Shown here one piece after another: positions 45,600 to 57,273 of a stretch of 64,000 bases of DNA (positions within the stretch are counted from its first letter, which is position 1; each line of letters starts with the position of its first letter). This DNA comes from Cryptomeria japonica (lineage: Eukaryota > Streptophyta > Pinopsida > Cupressales > Cupressaceae). A program made the translations under genes and the position numbers. The stretch is from positions 202,536,449 through 202,600,448 of the forward strand of contig NC_081409.1 in the NCBI RefSeq assembly GCF_030272615.1, written 5' to 3'. The notes under the pieces are model-generated. The model made no database searches. It was not told the origin of the DNA and saw nothing but the letters and a program-made list of their open reading frames with translations.

Positions 45600-46130
45600 A
45601 GGTACACATTGAAGTTGGCCTTTGTGTTGGTTTGATGTCTAGGATGTGTGATATGTGCCCCACATGTGACTACGAAGTCTTGTTGAGGATAAGGATGTCA
45701 TCCAAGTAGACAATGACAAAGAGTTGATGAAGAGTTGTAGGATGTTCATCAGGTGCATGAATGTTGTTGGCTTGTTGGTTAGGCCAAAATGCATACCCAT
45801 CCATTTGTATGGTCCCTCCTAGTTTTAAATATTATCTTCTACATGTATTGAGGAGATGATATCCTAACTTGAGGTAAATCTTAGTGAGGTATTGCATAGT
45901 GCGGAGCTAGTCCAAAAGGTTGGTGATGCACGCTAGGTTATACCTATGTTTCACTATGATCTTGTAGAGTTCATGGTCAATGCAAGCGCCATGTGCTATC
46001 TTTCTTTATGCATAGACTATTGGGTTGTCACATGTAGAAGAGTTGGGTTTAATCTTGCCCTTATTAATCAACTTTTGAATTTGTCACCAAACTTCATCAT
46101 TATCCCAAATAGATTTGCAATACATGGCAC
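45600..46130 (-). pseudogene. Element D reverse transcriptase
   Basis: Blocks include LINKGKIKPNSST, ACIDHELYKIIVKHRYNL (from the CIDYR.LN..T.K.RYPL block), MHFGLTNKPTTFMHLMN, and catalytic YLDD in FVIVYLDDILIL. The block between them is shortened and frameshifted, with several stops. Confidence 0.87.
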
Positions 46131-46165
46131 TATTTGGGAGAGGGGATCTGTGAAACAAATCAATC

Positions 46166-46713
46166 CTATATTATATCATGCAATATGTGATCCTTGTATA
46201 GTACCTCGAGTTCTTGTTGCTGCGATGACGTTTGCAAAACCTTGTATGTTGTCAATGTGTGCTTTCCTTCTTGTGTAGGTGCCTTTGGGTAAACAATGAT
46301 AACCACAAACTTTTGCACTTGCAAAATAATCTTGTGGCATTGTTTTGTAGAGATCAAGGCCACCGTGGTATTTGATTAAGACTCATGAATGTTGTAGTAG
46401 TAGTTGTTAACATGCACTTGTTTTGCTTGATGGACACCATCTCTGTTATAAACATACGAGCCTACAAGCAAGTAGAATGTTGTAGACTTCCAATGACGCA
46501 AGATCGGAAGTGATTGTTTGCAACATGGGTTGTCATTACCTTGCTGTGATCTGTTTGGAGAGTATGGTCTTGGGTGTGCTTTTGTGGAAAGACGCAAATG
46601 CTTGAATGCATCTTACAAATGTTCTTTTGATTGCCAATGTTGATGATGACATGCATTGGTTGCTTGTTGACCCAACACATTATATGGAAGACCGTTGAAG
46701 TGTTAATTGTCAC
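46166..46713 (-). pseudogene. Element D protease and PR-RT linker
   Basis: VNKQPMHVIINIGNQKN aligns with the aspartic protease site, where (L)IDTGSQKNF is expected; the catalytic Asp is replaced by Asn. A downstream segment, ISTKQCHKIILQVQKFVVII, is a linker I associate with gymnosperm gypsy polyproteins. Frames are broken. Confidence 0.65.
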
Positions 46714-47598
46714 GACACTTGTGCTTAAACATTGCGCCTCTTGATTAGTCTCTTAGCTTGTGTGAGATTTGATGTGGGTTGCGTTGATGTGTTTTTCATG
46801 CACATGCGAACATGGAATAAAATACCCAAAAGTATCTTATCCTCTCTTGAACAAAGTTACTCAGATGCTGAAGATTGGCTTAAGGATCACTTGAGATAAC
46901 TCCAAGGTTCTTGTATATCAGGTCACAACGTGTGGATAAGCTCGCTAGTTTGATGTGATTATGTTGGAATCACAAGGGGATTTACATTGAATTGTTGAAT
47001 GCTTGAACTGCTGGAACTTGATCATTTGATGTTGCAATCTTGTGATGCTTTTTATCCTAAACGAGCTTGAGTTGAAAAAAGAAAAAAGGAAAGGGTTGAA
47101 GAAGTCCAAGCTTACTCCTAAGAATGCAAGAAAATGGGTGAATGATTCAATGGAATCCTATTGGGCGAGGTCTCAAACTTGAATAATTTGACACAAGCTC
47201 AATGTAATCTTCTAAGGGATAATTCAAAGAATTTCAAATCATCACCATCAAACATTGATTACCATTCAAGTTAATGCATGAACAAGGGATGTATAACAAT
47301 TCGAAGTTAAGCTCATATCATTCCGGTTGACCACGCAAGGCACACTTACAATCAGCGCGAGGCTAGTCGTATGGACTAAACAGATTCCACATAAATGCAT
47401 TCAGCAAATTCTATCTAATTATCATCATCTAACATGAAGATCCAACAAGAAACCATGCACTTTGTAAAGAAACAACACATTCCACCATAACTTCAATGAA
47501 AATGAAGTTTATTTACAACTTTTGGCAACAATTTATGCCTTCTCCTACTCTACTCTAGCTGTTATTCAGTATTCTATCCCTCTATTCTATTACTATTC

Positions 47599-47634
47599 CC
47601 TTTATTATTATTATTATTATCATTATTATTATTA
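47599..47634. repeat. ATT microsatellite
   Basis: A run of TTATTATTATTATTATTAT interrupted by one CAT, lying just downstream of the TATA box in LTR sense. Confidence 0.9.
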
Positions 47635-47659
47635 ACCTTTACAAATGAAGAGCTTGAGC

Positions 47660-47668
47660 CTTTTATAA
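47660..47668 (-). promoter_or_regulatory. TATA box of the - solo LTR
   Basis: On the - strand TTATAAAAGGC, followed by CTCTTCATTTGTAAA. The + sister has CTCTTCATTTATAAA after its TATA, which supports the assignment. Confidence 0.7.
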
Positions 47669-48386
47669 TGTTCTCAATACAATTCAATGGCTCAGATCAA
47701 TTTGAGATCAATGGTCGAGATTGTACAATGAAAACCCTAATTAGGGTGTCACAACAATCTCAATTTTGACCAATGAAATAATTGCAATATTTGGACACAT
47801 GTCCTCTTTGGAATATTCAACCAATGGATAACGGGGGTAGGTGCCTTGAAGTTTATGCCTTCATTATGATGGGCCTGGTTCATTGAATCAAGACATGCTG
47901 AGGTGGAACTTTTCTGTTTGGTGAGGTAGTGACTGGGATACCACCTCTCTTGTAGACATGATTCATCATCATGAAGGGATGTTGAGATATATCTCTCGAT
48001 ACTCAACATTTCAAGTTCGCTCAAAGTAGTGGTGATGGGAAGCATTGATGTAGCTGAGTCATATCTCCATCTTCGCATGCTTGCCTTGGGGTGATTGTAT
48101 GACTTCTCCTTCGCAAACCTTTGATCTCTTCATGTCTCCATGGATTGGTGAGAGTTGAGATTCCTCTTGGGCATTCTCATGCTTGTAAATGAAGTTTTAC
48201 CCATTGCATGGTGGTGTAGATCTTGCTCTCCTTCTTCTTTTGCTTTGCAATCACCATCTTCTCCCATCTGCAAAAAAAAACAAACATGATATCAAACACA
48301 CATAATATATAACTTTGATAATTATTCTTACTTGATATATTCTCTGGTTTTTATGTGTTTTGTAGGCATGATGAGTGCATTGGGAG

Positions 48387-49890
48387 GGAATTTCGCTCCT
48401 ACCAGGGAGCAATAGAAGTATTTGGGTACTTAGCCAAATTTTCATTCTCTTGCTTCTTCATTCATCAATTCATCTCTTGAGTTTAAGTGCTCACTTGCAA
48501 AGGCTATCAAATTCTCTTCACCAAATGCTATAAGGGTGATTTCGCTCCAAGAGAAGAGCACATGAAGTAAATTTCGCTCCAAAGAAGGAGCACCTGAAGT
48601 TGAAATCGCTCCAAAAGTGGAGCACTCGAAGTGACCTTCAAATTTAAGTTTTGCTCACTATCTTCCATTCATGACAACTGAAATGCACTAAATCATACTC
48701 ATTCAAGGCTCTAGAGGTAAATTCGCTCCAAGGGAAGAGCACGTGAAGTAAATTTCGCTATGAATAAGGGGCACTTGAAGTTTTTCACTCTGAACCTAGA
48801 GCACTTGAAGTGATCTTCAAACTTGGAATTGAACTCGCTCTTACTCACTTCCCTTCATTCTATAGGCTCAAACCTTAAGTCTTTTAACCATTGATTAATG
48901 AAAACATGTCAAACTCACCTCATGTAAGGCCTAAAAAGAAAATTCACTCCCATCAAAGAGCACTTGAAGTGAAATTCACTCCAAAAGAGGAGCACTTGAA
49001 GTGAAATTTCAAGTTGACTCTTAACTCACCTTTTCTCACCTGTACTCACTTTCTCAACTTAAAATACGTCAAATCATGCCCAATGTGAGGTCTTAGGAGT
49101 GATTTCCCTCTGAGACTTGAGCACATGAAGTAGAATTCGCTCCTATTGAGGAGCACCTGAAGTGGATTGAAATTTGGCACTTAGCATTTCCTTGTTCACT
49201 CCTTCATTCCATTCATTCAAGTTTTTCAAACTAGGTTCAATGTGCATTCTAGGAACAATTTCACTCTCAATCAAGAGCACTTGAAGTGAATTTTCCTCCA
49301 ACTAGGGAGCACTTGAAGTAGCTTGAAAATGCACCTTTGAGTCGAATCTCATCGTTTCATGCCTTAGTTTATGCTCCTATACACCAAAAGTCTTTAAAAC
49401 TCACCTTGAATGTGACTTCGCCTTTAACCTGGGGCAATAGAAGTGAAATTCGCTCTGAGAAAGGGATAGTTGAAGTGAATTTTGCTCCAAAAGAGGAGCA
49501 CTTGAAGTAACCCTTACTAGTAGTCTCTCTTCACTCCTTGGTTGAATTCATGATAAACTTCACTTCGTCTATGATCAAAATGTTGTTGAAGGCTCATAAA
49601 TTGACTCATTTCACTCAACTATTGCCCAAGCAATTTACATCGCTCCCACCTATGTGCAATGGAAGCAGATTTTGCTCCAACTAGGGAGCACTTGAAGTTG
49701 CCTACATACTTGACCTGATCCAATGTTATTGATTTTGCATTGTATTCCTTGCTCGAATTGAGACATTGCACAATGATTAGAGACATCTTGAGTGACTTGG
49801 AGAGCTTGGAAAGGATTTCACTCTTAATGAGGAGCAATAGAACCAAAATTCGCTCCTACTAGGGAGCAATTGAAATTTTTATATACTTCG
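48387..49890 (-). repeat. Array of about 20 GCTCC/GGAGC hairpin units
   Basis: Units read (+ strand) TTCGCTCC, 6-8 bases, GGAGCA, CTTGAAGT. Complementary GCTCC and GGAGC can pair around a short A-rich loop. Examples lie at about 48387, 48540, 48572, 48605, 48720, 48945, 48978, 49138, 49490, 49670 and 49855. Two or three units are grouped, then a spacer of about 90-130 bp, giving a higher-order repeat of roughly 155-220 bp. Confidence 0.9.
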
Positions 49891-50297
49891 TCAATTTTTT
49901 GCTCTTGAAAGTCACCTCTCACTGGGATGCATATAAGTCACTCGGATGACCGAAGAAACATTAGCATTATTGATTAGACTTGTTCTTTGAAGGTTCCTCC
50001 ATCAAACCTCTTTCTCTATATGCTTCATTTGACCTCTCCTTTTCACCACTTTGCCATTGTAGACCTTGAGCAATTGAGCCGACGACCCTCCTTACCACTC
50101 ACTCACTCATCTGACATCACTTCATTTTACCCCCACATGAAGGGCTATCCTCCTGATTCCTGGCCTCTTGACCAACTATACCTCTTCAACGCAAAGGTTA
50201 ATAGCAAAGGACCCAACCTACTACCCTAGAAGGCAGAAAAAAAGTGGGGGGTCCCCATTTGCAATGGGGCGAGGTGTGAATACATCACAACAGGTTG

Positions 50298-51153
50298 CAC
50301 AACTATAGGTTGTTGTGCACAACATTCAATGTCATTATAGGAACTATTGTGAGCTGATTGTACCATTTATCATCTTGTTGCTTCATCTTGATCTTTTCCT
50401 TGATTGGTGAGGCCAATGTAAATGCTTTAGCAATATGTGTAGATGATTTTGAGTTCTATTGTTTTTACGTAGGAGGATTTTGCTTCTGCACAACGGCTTT
50501 GGAATTGAATTTTTTTGTTAAATCGCTCTTTTGAAAGGCAAACTTTTTCTTTATTTTGGCCTTATTTTGGATATTGGATGCATTGTGAAATGCTTGGCTG
50601 AATGTCTTTGAAGTTGAGAACTCCATTTTTGTGCAAATAAAATGTGATAATCCACCTACATATATGTGCATTTTGAGTTGCTTGGGGTTGTTCTAATGTA
50701 GGTACGTAGAGTAGTCATGTAACTTGTTGGTATATTCTTCCACCTATTGCTCCTTATGCTGTTGCATTTGTTGAAACTTCATATACACATCTGCATAGTG
50801 TTTGAGGGGATAGTATTACTTCTGTGAAACATTGAGAAAGGAATCCCATGTCTAGATTGAATCATGGTCCCTTTCATGTTGTCTAAATAGTGTTTGCCAC
50901 CTAGTCCGACACTAGAGTGGACATTTTCAATGTTCCAAGAGAAAATTTTGCATCATTGAAATGTGTGTTGGCTATTGTGAAGTGTGTCATTGATCATCAT
51001 ATTTGAAGCGTGTCATTAATCATCGTATGGATGTTTGGAGACACTTTTGATGTTTGCTTCTGTGTGTTGACAATGTTGAATGCTCATAAGTTGAATTGAG
51101 TGGACAATCTTCCTTATGGTATTCCCCACATGTTTGTATCAGCATGTGAATAA
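50298..51153 (-). pseudogene. Element D gag
   Basis: Read right to left: AKFSLGTLKMSTL, HDSI, TWDSFLN, then YYPLKHYADVYMKFQQMQQH and VEEYTNKLHDY, then YVGGLSHFICTKMEFSTSKT and FSQAFHNASNIQNKAKIKKK. This is the Ty3/gypsy capsid pattern (W..F...F...Y.P......F..L.QG..SV.EY...F). It ends near the solo LTR. Stops are present in the N-terminal half. Confidence 0.8.
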
Positions 51154-51169
51154 CACGTCTCCGATACCA
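51154..51169 (-). promoter_or_regulatory. Primer-binding site of element D
   Basis: On the - strand TGGTATCGGAGACGTG, one base after an LTR end ...GGACCA. TGGTATC(A/G)GAG is the common initiator-tRNA-Met-type site of plant LTR elements. Confidence 0.8.
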
Positions 51170-51170
51170 A

Positions 51171-51530
51171 TGGTCCATATCCCTAGTGGTTTGGGGAACA
51201 AAGCAATCCCGCGAAGATGGTTTTAGAGATATGTGTGTCTAATAACCACACTCAAATGTTTAATTGTAAATATATGTTAACTCAACATGAACATGTCGAA
51301 CTATGATATACTGCTGTCATAAAGTGCTGATAAAGATTACAACGTTGTTACAAGTGCTGATATAAAATGGCACTGATAAAAATCACTCCCCAAAGTTGCC
51401 CAAAATGCATAAACTCAACACCCAGTTGGAAATAACAATAAATTACCTTAATGGATAGCTGGAAAGCTGATTGCAGGTCTGGAAATGGTCTGAAAGCATG
51501 TTACAGTTTGAACAACGACAAAAATAACCT
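51171..51530 (-). mobile_element. 5' LTR of element D (outer edge uncertain)
   Basis: Sequence right of the primer-binding site, ending in - sense ...GGGATATGGACCA. The outer edge must lie before the Tat RT fragment near 51660. I could not place its TG start. Confidence 0.45.
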
Positions 51531-51659
51531 GGAATGATCACCAACTGTAGTGTTCCTTTTTGTAAATGCACTAGTTGTTGCCCTAAAATCACAATTCCAA
51601 GCTCATTGAAAGCTTAATCCATAAAATAGAATTATCCTACTAGAGTTGGGAACATTATT

Positions 51660-52135
51660 TAGTCATATGATATATCTAATTCATTATATGGTTGTTCTTC
51701 AATTGGTAGCATGAGAGCTAGTTTGATGCAAGCATTTCTTGAGTTGATCAAAAGATTCAGGAAATTGATTATCCCATTGAAATACTATATTTTTGCATAG
51801 CAAATGTGGTAATGGTTGACATTTATTAGCTACCTGTGCAATAAACCAATGGATAGATTGATGTTTGTCTTATAGACTACATAGTTGTTTTTTAATTTTT
51901 GGAGGTGGCATTTATAGTATGGATTTGAATTTTGCAAGATCAACCTCTATACCTCTTCTTGACACAATGAAACTTGTAAGCTTTCTTGAAGTGACGTCAA
52001 AAACACATTTCTTTAGATTCAATCATACTTGATAGTGTGTAAGTTTATCAAAAGTTTTCTCAAAGTATTTGAAATTGACTTCAAGTGCATTTTCCTCATC
52101 TTTTAGTGCCTTACCAAGATTTTTGCTAGAAGATA
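51660..52135 (-). pseudogene. Element E (Tat-like) reverse transcriptase 3' part and connection
   Basis: In shifting frames: LLAKI (just after where YVDD would be), EVNFKYFEKTFDKL, LNLKKCVFDVTSRKL, FIVSRRGIEVDLAKF, MPPPKIKKQL, then HWFIAQVANKCQPLPHLL and FQWDNQFPESFDQLKK. This is the Tat-type continuation that element B lacks. Both ends are cut: by element D on the left and near the copia LTR on the right. Confidence 0.8.
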
Positions 52136-52432
52136 TGTATTTTGTTTTTACTTTTCTTTGTTCAATAGTGCGTCATTGAGGTTTTCAGTAGGTACTTTTT
52201 ATTTTTATTTGATTTTTTTATTTTTGAAGGACCAAGGGAATTGAATTGTTGTCTGAAGTATTTTACATTGTTCAATTATATATTAAATGCTACTTTATAA
52301 TCTCTTGATGCTATGCGTTCTTTGATTTCCAAGAGTTCCCTTATTCCTTTAGCATTTTTACAAATGTTTAGTACATGAGGTCCTTGATGGTTCTAATTGT
52401 TGGATATTGTCGAGAAGTTTGTTTGAATGATG

Positions 52433-53521
52433 TGTTGTCGATGATATCAACATATTCCTCTATGTGTCCCAATGTTGCAGTCAGATTAGATGAGTTGGTT
52501 TGGCCTGTGTGTTGCAGATCAGTTGTGGATTAAAGGGTTTTGAAATAAGTATCTCTAGTTGATTCAGTTAAAGTTTCAGTGGTTCGCATGATGATTTGAT
52601 TGAGCTATGAGATTTGGTATTGCGTTTGGTTTCACAGTTGTTCGGTGTTGATCAGTGTTTTGGATTTTGCTCCGCATTGCAATATCTTGGTTTGCGGTTT
52701 TGGCAGAGTGTTTGAGACGTTCATATGTGTCCTCAATTCAGATGGTTCATGATTTGGAGGTTCGCATGTGAATCTTTCAGTTTGACAGTTAGTTCAGTTA
52801 GTGTTCTTGAGGTTCGATATAATGATGATGAAGATTTTAGTAAGTGGTAATGTTGTGGTAATTCATGATGCTTGTGGATGTTTCTAGATCGGGTCCTATC
52901 CGTTTTGATGGTCTGCATTGATCGTTCTGCGCGTTATTGATGATTTTATCAGTATGTTCATGTTATGCAATGTTCTTGGTTGACCAGATGATTGTAGCGT
53001 ATTCTGGATGTTTGAGGTTTAATTTTTGGAGGTGTTTTATGTTCGAGGTGTTGATTTAGGTTCATCATATGTCTTAGTCGATATTGTTTTGGTACACATG
53101 TAATGTTGTAGCGTGTGTGGTTATAACTTTTTAATTGTGATGTGTGTTGAGCCAACCTTGAAATATAGGTTGATGATTTGTATAAATATATGTAATAGTC
53201 ATATGAGAGATGTATTTGCGTGGTATTTTTGACTGTGTGTGATGGAATAAGTGTGCTAACTAGTGTTTTGATCTTTCAGATGTGTGAAGAAGCGTGGCAG
53301 AGCAAATCAGATTGTGTGCTTAACTGAAACTGTAGCTAGGCATGAAGAGATGCTATTCTATTAGTTCGTGATCTTCCAAATGTAATTTGAATGTTTTGTA
53401 AGGCAATGAGTCTTCCCAAGGGTTGTAACCCTTCTTGTTATGTGTTTTGAGCAGTGAGCTCTAGGCAGTGTGCCTGAATGCATGTGCATTCCCCATTTTA
53501 ATATTTCACATACTTCTAACA
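52433..53521 (+). mobile_element. Copia-type 5' LTR or solo LTR
   Basis: Starts about TGTTGTCGATGATATCAAC and ends TTCTAACA. AGGTATTATCTC follows, a decayed version of the TGGTATCAGAGC primer site. GGCAGTGTGCCTGAATGCATG near 53464 lies close to the end. No copia coding domain follows in + sense, so it is solo or truncated. Confidence 0.6.
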
Positions 53522-54345
53522 AGGTATTATCTCATTGTGGGTAGGTTCTTGAAGTAGCCACCGGTGAGGAGGGACCTCAAAGAGATCAATCCGGACCGGT
53601 CAGCAAGAGTAAACACAACGGAAACACAAAGATATGATGGAGGCAATGCAAAATAGTTGTTTTATTGCATGAAAAATGATTACAACCAACCGGTAACAAC
53701 TAGATTACAACATACCGGCTCACAGGCCTAGTAGAACATACAAAATAGGTTACAACCGAGACCTTGAATCGTGAGATCTATCTTTTACGCATAGTCTAGC
53801 TCCTTGATTCTCTGATTAACTACATTCTAATGCACAATTACAATTATATATATCGTACCAAAGGATCCTGTCGACCCAAAGGGATCAAAAACTCGAAGAA
53901 CAAGACCTAACATGCAAAATAAACAAGGTCGGCCTTCACCAAGAGATTCCTCCGGAAAATCCAAGGGATGAAATGTAGATCGCGAGAAAAGGTCAGCCAC
54001 ACGCCAAGGAACATTGGAATCAACGCCCAAGGCTCCGCAAGCTTCGGAAGGGGGTTCCGGTAGATCACCAAAATAGGTCCAGGCAACCGGTAACAAAGGA
54101 ACAATCGGTAAGAGGAAACTCTCATGGAAACCAGTAGCGATATCTTGCCAAAAAATGATCCAAAAGTGATGCGGTTTGAAAGCAAGAAAGATGATCAAGT
54201 CTTCAAGTAGAATCCAACTCCACAAGATTCGGTGAGCCAAAACCGGGACACACAGAAAGGAAAATTAAAACTACAAACAAAAAACAAAACAAAAAGGAAA
54301 ATGTTTTTGGTTGATGCAAGATTGGTATGAACCAGGGATGCTCCT
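53522..54345. other. Unassigned ACCGGT-bearing sequence
   Basis: Several CCGGT/ACCGG motifs recall the copia-type LTRs at 10.8 and 29.8 kb, but I could not align it. The 137-codon - frame at 53827-54240 is unrecognised and I do not call it a gene. Confidence 0.35.
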
Positions 54346-54348
54346 GCA

Positions 54349-54942
54349 TCAACTTATCAACTTAGTTTGTTCCATCATCAACATGTCGGTGAAAGCATCA
54401 AATGTAGGCATTGTGTAGCTTGAACCCATTGTCATCCTATGGGTTTGGAAACTAGAAACAAATGTTGCATATTCTTGTGGAAGCTTGCCCATCAAATTGA
54501 AGATCAATTGAGTATCCTTCTTATCAATGCCACAATCCTTGAGTTGTACCCTTAACTCTTTTGCCTTAGTGACATAATCTTGTATTGTATCGAAGTTCTT
54601 GGGATGTAACATGGTGAGATCACTATCAATTTGATATCCCCTAATCTCATCAACTTGACCATACAAGTCTTGAAACTTTTGCTAAGCATTCTTAATTAAG
54701 GTATATTTTTCAAAATGAAAGATGAGATCTTTTGATACATACTCTGTTAAGGTACCAATTGCCATGATGTTCTTAGTGAGCCAATCCAAATGACCATTTA
54801 GATCAACCTTAGGATCAACATGAGCAACATTAGTTCCATCAGTGTATTGAGTTAACCCTTTTTCCATTAGTTTACTCCATGCATCAATTTTCCAAGTAGC
54901 ATAATTATGAGGAGTTAAAAGAAGAAACTTAGGAGAACCCAT
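54349..54942 (-). pseudogene. Ty1/copia gag (UBN2-type), truncated
   Basis: Starts MGSPKFLLLTPHNYATW at 54942, with W.....L...GL further on. Then KNA, a TAG at 54679-54681 exactly where Trp is expected (KxAWDxLQxLY), and FQDLYGQVDEIRGYQ. Next are LRVQLKDCGI, IFNLMGKLPQEYATFVSSF and MLMMEQTKL. This is the standard copia gag core. The zinc knuckle and the whole of pol are absent; homology stops at 54349. Confidence 0.92.
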
Positions 54943-56773
54943 AGCAGCAAAATAAAAGAACATAAGAGAACAAGAGCACAAGAGACACCACCCCCCCCAA
55001 AAAAAAACAAAATAAAAAAAACAAGAAAAAACGATGATTTTGACACTTTATAAGTAGTGCGTGTAAAATAGGCCACTTGCAAACAATGGCACAGTGGACT
55101 TCTGATTTGGTTTTACAACTTGCCCCAATAGGCCTAAAACTACAATGCAAAAGATCAAAAGGATAGATCTTTGCAATACAAGTGCCAAATTGGCCAAAAA
55201 GGACAATATGCTAAAAGTACATTTTTCACTCAAAATAACTGCAAACTGATAGCAGATTATGAAAGTAGACAAAAAATAATGCACTTAAAAAAAAACGACA
55301 CCTAAAAAGGAGTTCATATGAGCCCGAACGAAGTCCCAGAAGTTGCAAAAACAAGGATTGGATAGGTACAGTCACCCAAAACTATATTTTTTGAAAAATA
55401 TGTTCACCCAAATCAAAAAATAACACCACCACGTGAAACTACACTAAAAATTAGCCCATTTAAAAAAAAAATCGCACACAAAAAGGAGCAAAAATGAGCA
55501 AGATATGGCCTCTTGAAGTTGGATTGCAAAATCGAAAAACCCAATGGTGAGGGGGTCCAAACTTTTCAAAAAATGTTGACGCAGGTTGATGTCATCATTT
55601 CATTGTCTTAAAATTGACGGCCATATGACTGTTGAAAAACCATCACAACCCCTTGATCGACTGTATGGGTTGCTGACTTGTCACTGTACGAATTACTGAC
55701 TGGATTGTTGACTGGGCTGACTGTATAGTACAACTGATGATGTGGCGGATGACGTGGCCCGTGAACTGTGTAAACCGTATGTCTGACTGGGTGTACCCTG
55801 CACTGCGTGGCCGAATGATAGTCTGCCATGTGTCAGAGTGGGTGGCAAAAATATCGCCGCGTGGGCAAATCACCTCTTGCAACGTGTCTCCTTGTAGAAA
55901 AAAAATAACAAAGCCCATGAAGGGTTGTCGGGGGCGGAGCCAAAATGTAGCGGTTGCCGGAACCGGAAACCGATGGCCGTGGGGTGCCGAGAAAATTGTA
56001 GACTACTGGAGCGGGGTGACGGAGATCGTCGACTGGTGAGGAGACAATGATCGGCAAGGGCAATGACTGGGAGAAGAGAGTAGCCGACGGGAGAGGAACA
56101 GGTTGCTGAGAAAGCCAGATGCGACCGACGATCAGAGGGAGAATAGTGAGTCGTCAGCGGTGTGGCTCCCCAGAGCAAGGTCAGTGCGGATGTCGTAGCC
56201 AGTGGAGGAGCCAAGGCTTGCAGCAATGGTGACAAAGAAACTCTCAGCGGGAGGACAACAAAATGCTGGCGGGCTAGACTAGGTGGCAAGGGTCGCAGGG
56301 AGGATGTGACAGCTGTTGGTCGACGGTAAGGTGGTGGGGCCGCCAATAAAAAAAACTCTCTACAAAAAAATTAATATGCAGTACAACGACATGTGGGGGG
56401 GGAACAACAGACCCCCCGACGAATAATATTTTTTTGATTTTTAAAATGAAACTTTTGTAATGAATTTTTTTTTTCTTCAAATTAATAAAGTTGAAAATTG
56501 AAAAAATAAATTCGCAGATTTTTTTTTATTTTGAAAAAATCCGTACCGCTAACCAAATAGGCTAAAAAATTCCTCCAAAGCCTCGATATGCAATTTTCTC
56601 CAAAATAGGCCGAATTTATAGTCAAAATTTATGGAAACGGCCACCCAGACGCAATGATGAGGTTGGGTCTGGTCTAAGACGCCTCTTTTAAGATGCTGCT
56701 CCCCAGATCTGCCTCTTGACCTTCTTCAATGACGCAATAAAATCTCTCCAGAGGCTATACAAAGGTGCTCCAA
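54943..56773 (-). other. Leader of the copia element, with GC-rich island
   Basis: About 1.8 kb between gag and the primer-binding site. 55590-56400 is strikingly GC-rich for this window. It includes TGACTG repeats (55630-55730) and a 158-codon - frame at 55870-56346, P/S/L/R-rich and unrecognised, which I take as non-coding. Flanking parts hold A-runs. Confidence 0.6.
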
Positions 56774-56787
56774 CCGCTTTGATACCA
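56774..56787 (-). promoter_or_regulatory. Primer-binding site of the - copia element
   Basis: On the - strand TGGTATCAAAGCGG, directly abutting the LTR end ...CTCACA. This is the initiator tRNA-Met type usual for plant copia. Confidence 0.92.
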
Positions 56788-57273
56788 TGTGAGATTATGC
56801 TTGAAGCAACCAAGATCAAAGAGACGAATAGATAACACAATGACAAGGGAGATAAAATATGACAAGAATAAACTATATTCCTATCAAGATGCAAAAGAAG
56901 TCAACTGGATCATCACAAGAATTGCATACAATGTAGATGAGCCTCCTTACAAAGGCAATGCTAAGAGACAAGAGAGCACACAATGATGACATGTGGCTCA
57001 ATGAGATGCAAGGGTAGGTAGGAGAAATAGTAAAATATTCCACATGAGGTGGATCACCCATTGAAGGTGGAATTATCACTCCACAATAAGTGGATATGAT
57101 AAAGTAACAACAGGATCACACCATAAAAGGTGGAAATTCTCCTACATACATACTCTCAATTTATGCACGTCTCCTTAAGTGTCTCATATGCAAACTACAA
57201 TGTTATGCATGTACCTAAGTAAACTTAAGTAAAGTGTAATTATATCCAAGATGAATAAATAATTACACCAACA
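56788..57273 (-). repeat. 5' LTR of the - copia element, 486 bp
   Basis: On the - strand it starts TGTTGGTGTAATTATTTATT and ends ATCTCACA. Its outer edge cuts the protease of element E (57274). Repeated GTGGA(A/T)-type short motifs lie in the middle. No partner LTR is in the window, so the copia element is truncated or its 3' half was displaced. Confidence 0.88.

Larger units (their letters stand above)
46782..50292 (-). mobile_element. Solo LTR, 3511 bp, - orientation, in element D
   Basis: On the - strand it starts TGTTGTGATGTATTCACACC and ends ...ACATCAACG, with the final A mutated to G. Target duplication GGTTG lies at 46777-46781 and 50293-50297. It separates gag from protease of element D. 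It shares both termini, the CCCCATT/ATGGGG hairpin, and the CTAATTAGGGTTTT-TATA block with 42396-45129. It is about 780 bp longer because of the hairpin array at 48387-49890. Confidence 0.92.
41690..51530 (-). mobile_element. Element D: degenerate Ty3/gypsy retrotransposon
   Basis: Read right to left: 5' LTR part, primer-binding site 51154-51169, gag, [solo LTR 46782-50292], protease, RT, RNase H, [solo LTR 42396-45129], integrase. Order and motifs (tRNA-Met-like primer site, HPQTDG integrase) suggest the chromovirus side of Ty3/gypsy. Every domain is broken by stops and frameshifts. No 3' LTR was recognised. The two nested LTRs make up about 6.2 kb of the interval. Confidence 0.85.

Noticed and set aside
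49987-50229. 80-codon + ORF
   Set aside because: Antisense within the U3 part of the - solo LTR; no domain.
51660-52135. Endogenous caulimovirus RT
   Set aside because: The order and wording of motifs after the catalytic site match the Tat-type Ty3/gypsy connection, and no movement or coat protein motifs are nearby.
53827-54240. 137-codon - ORF
   Set aside because: Hydrophobic, no family resemblance, in sequence with LTR-like motifs; probably a chance frame.
55870-56346. 158-codon - ORF as a gene
   Set aside because: P/S/R-rich frame in the GC-rich copia leader; composition explains its openness. Kept only as a leader observation.
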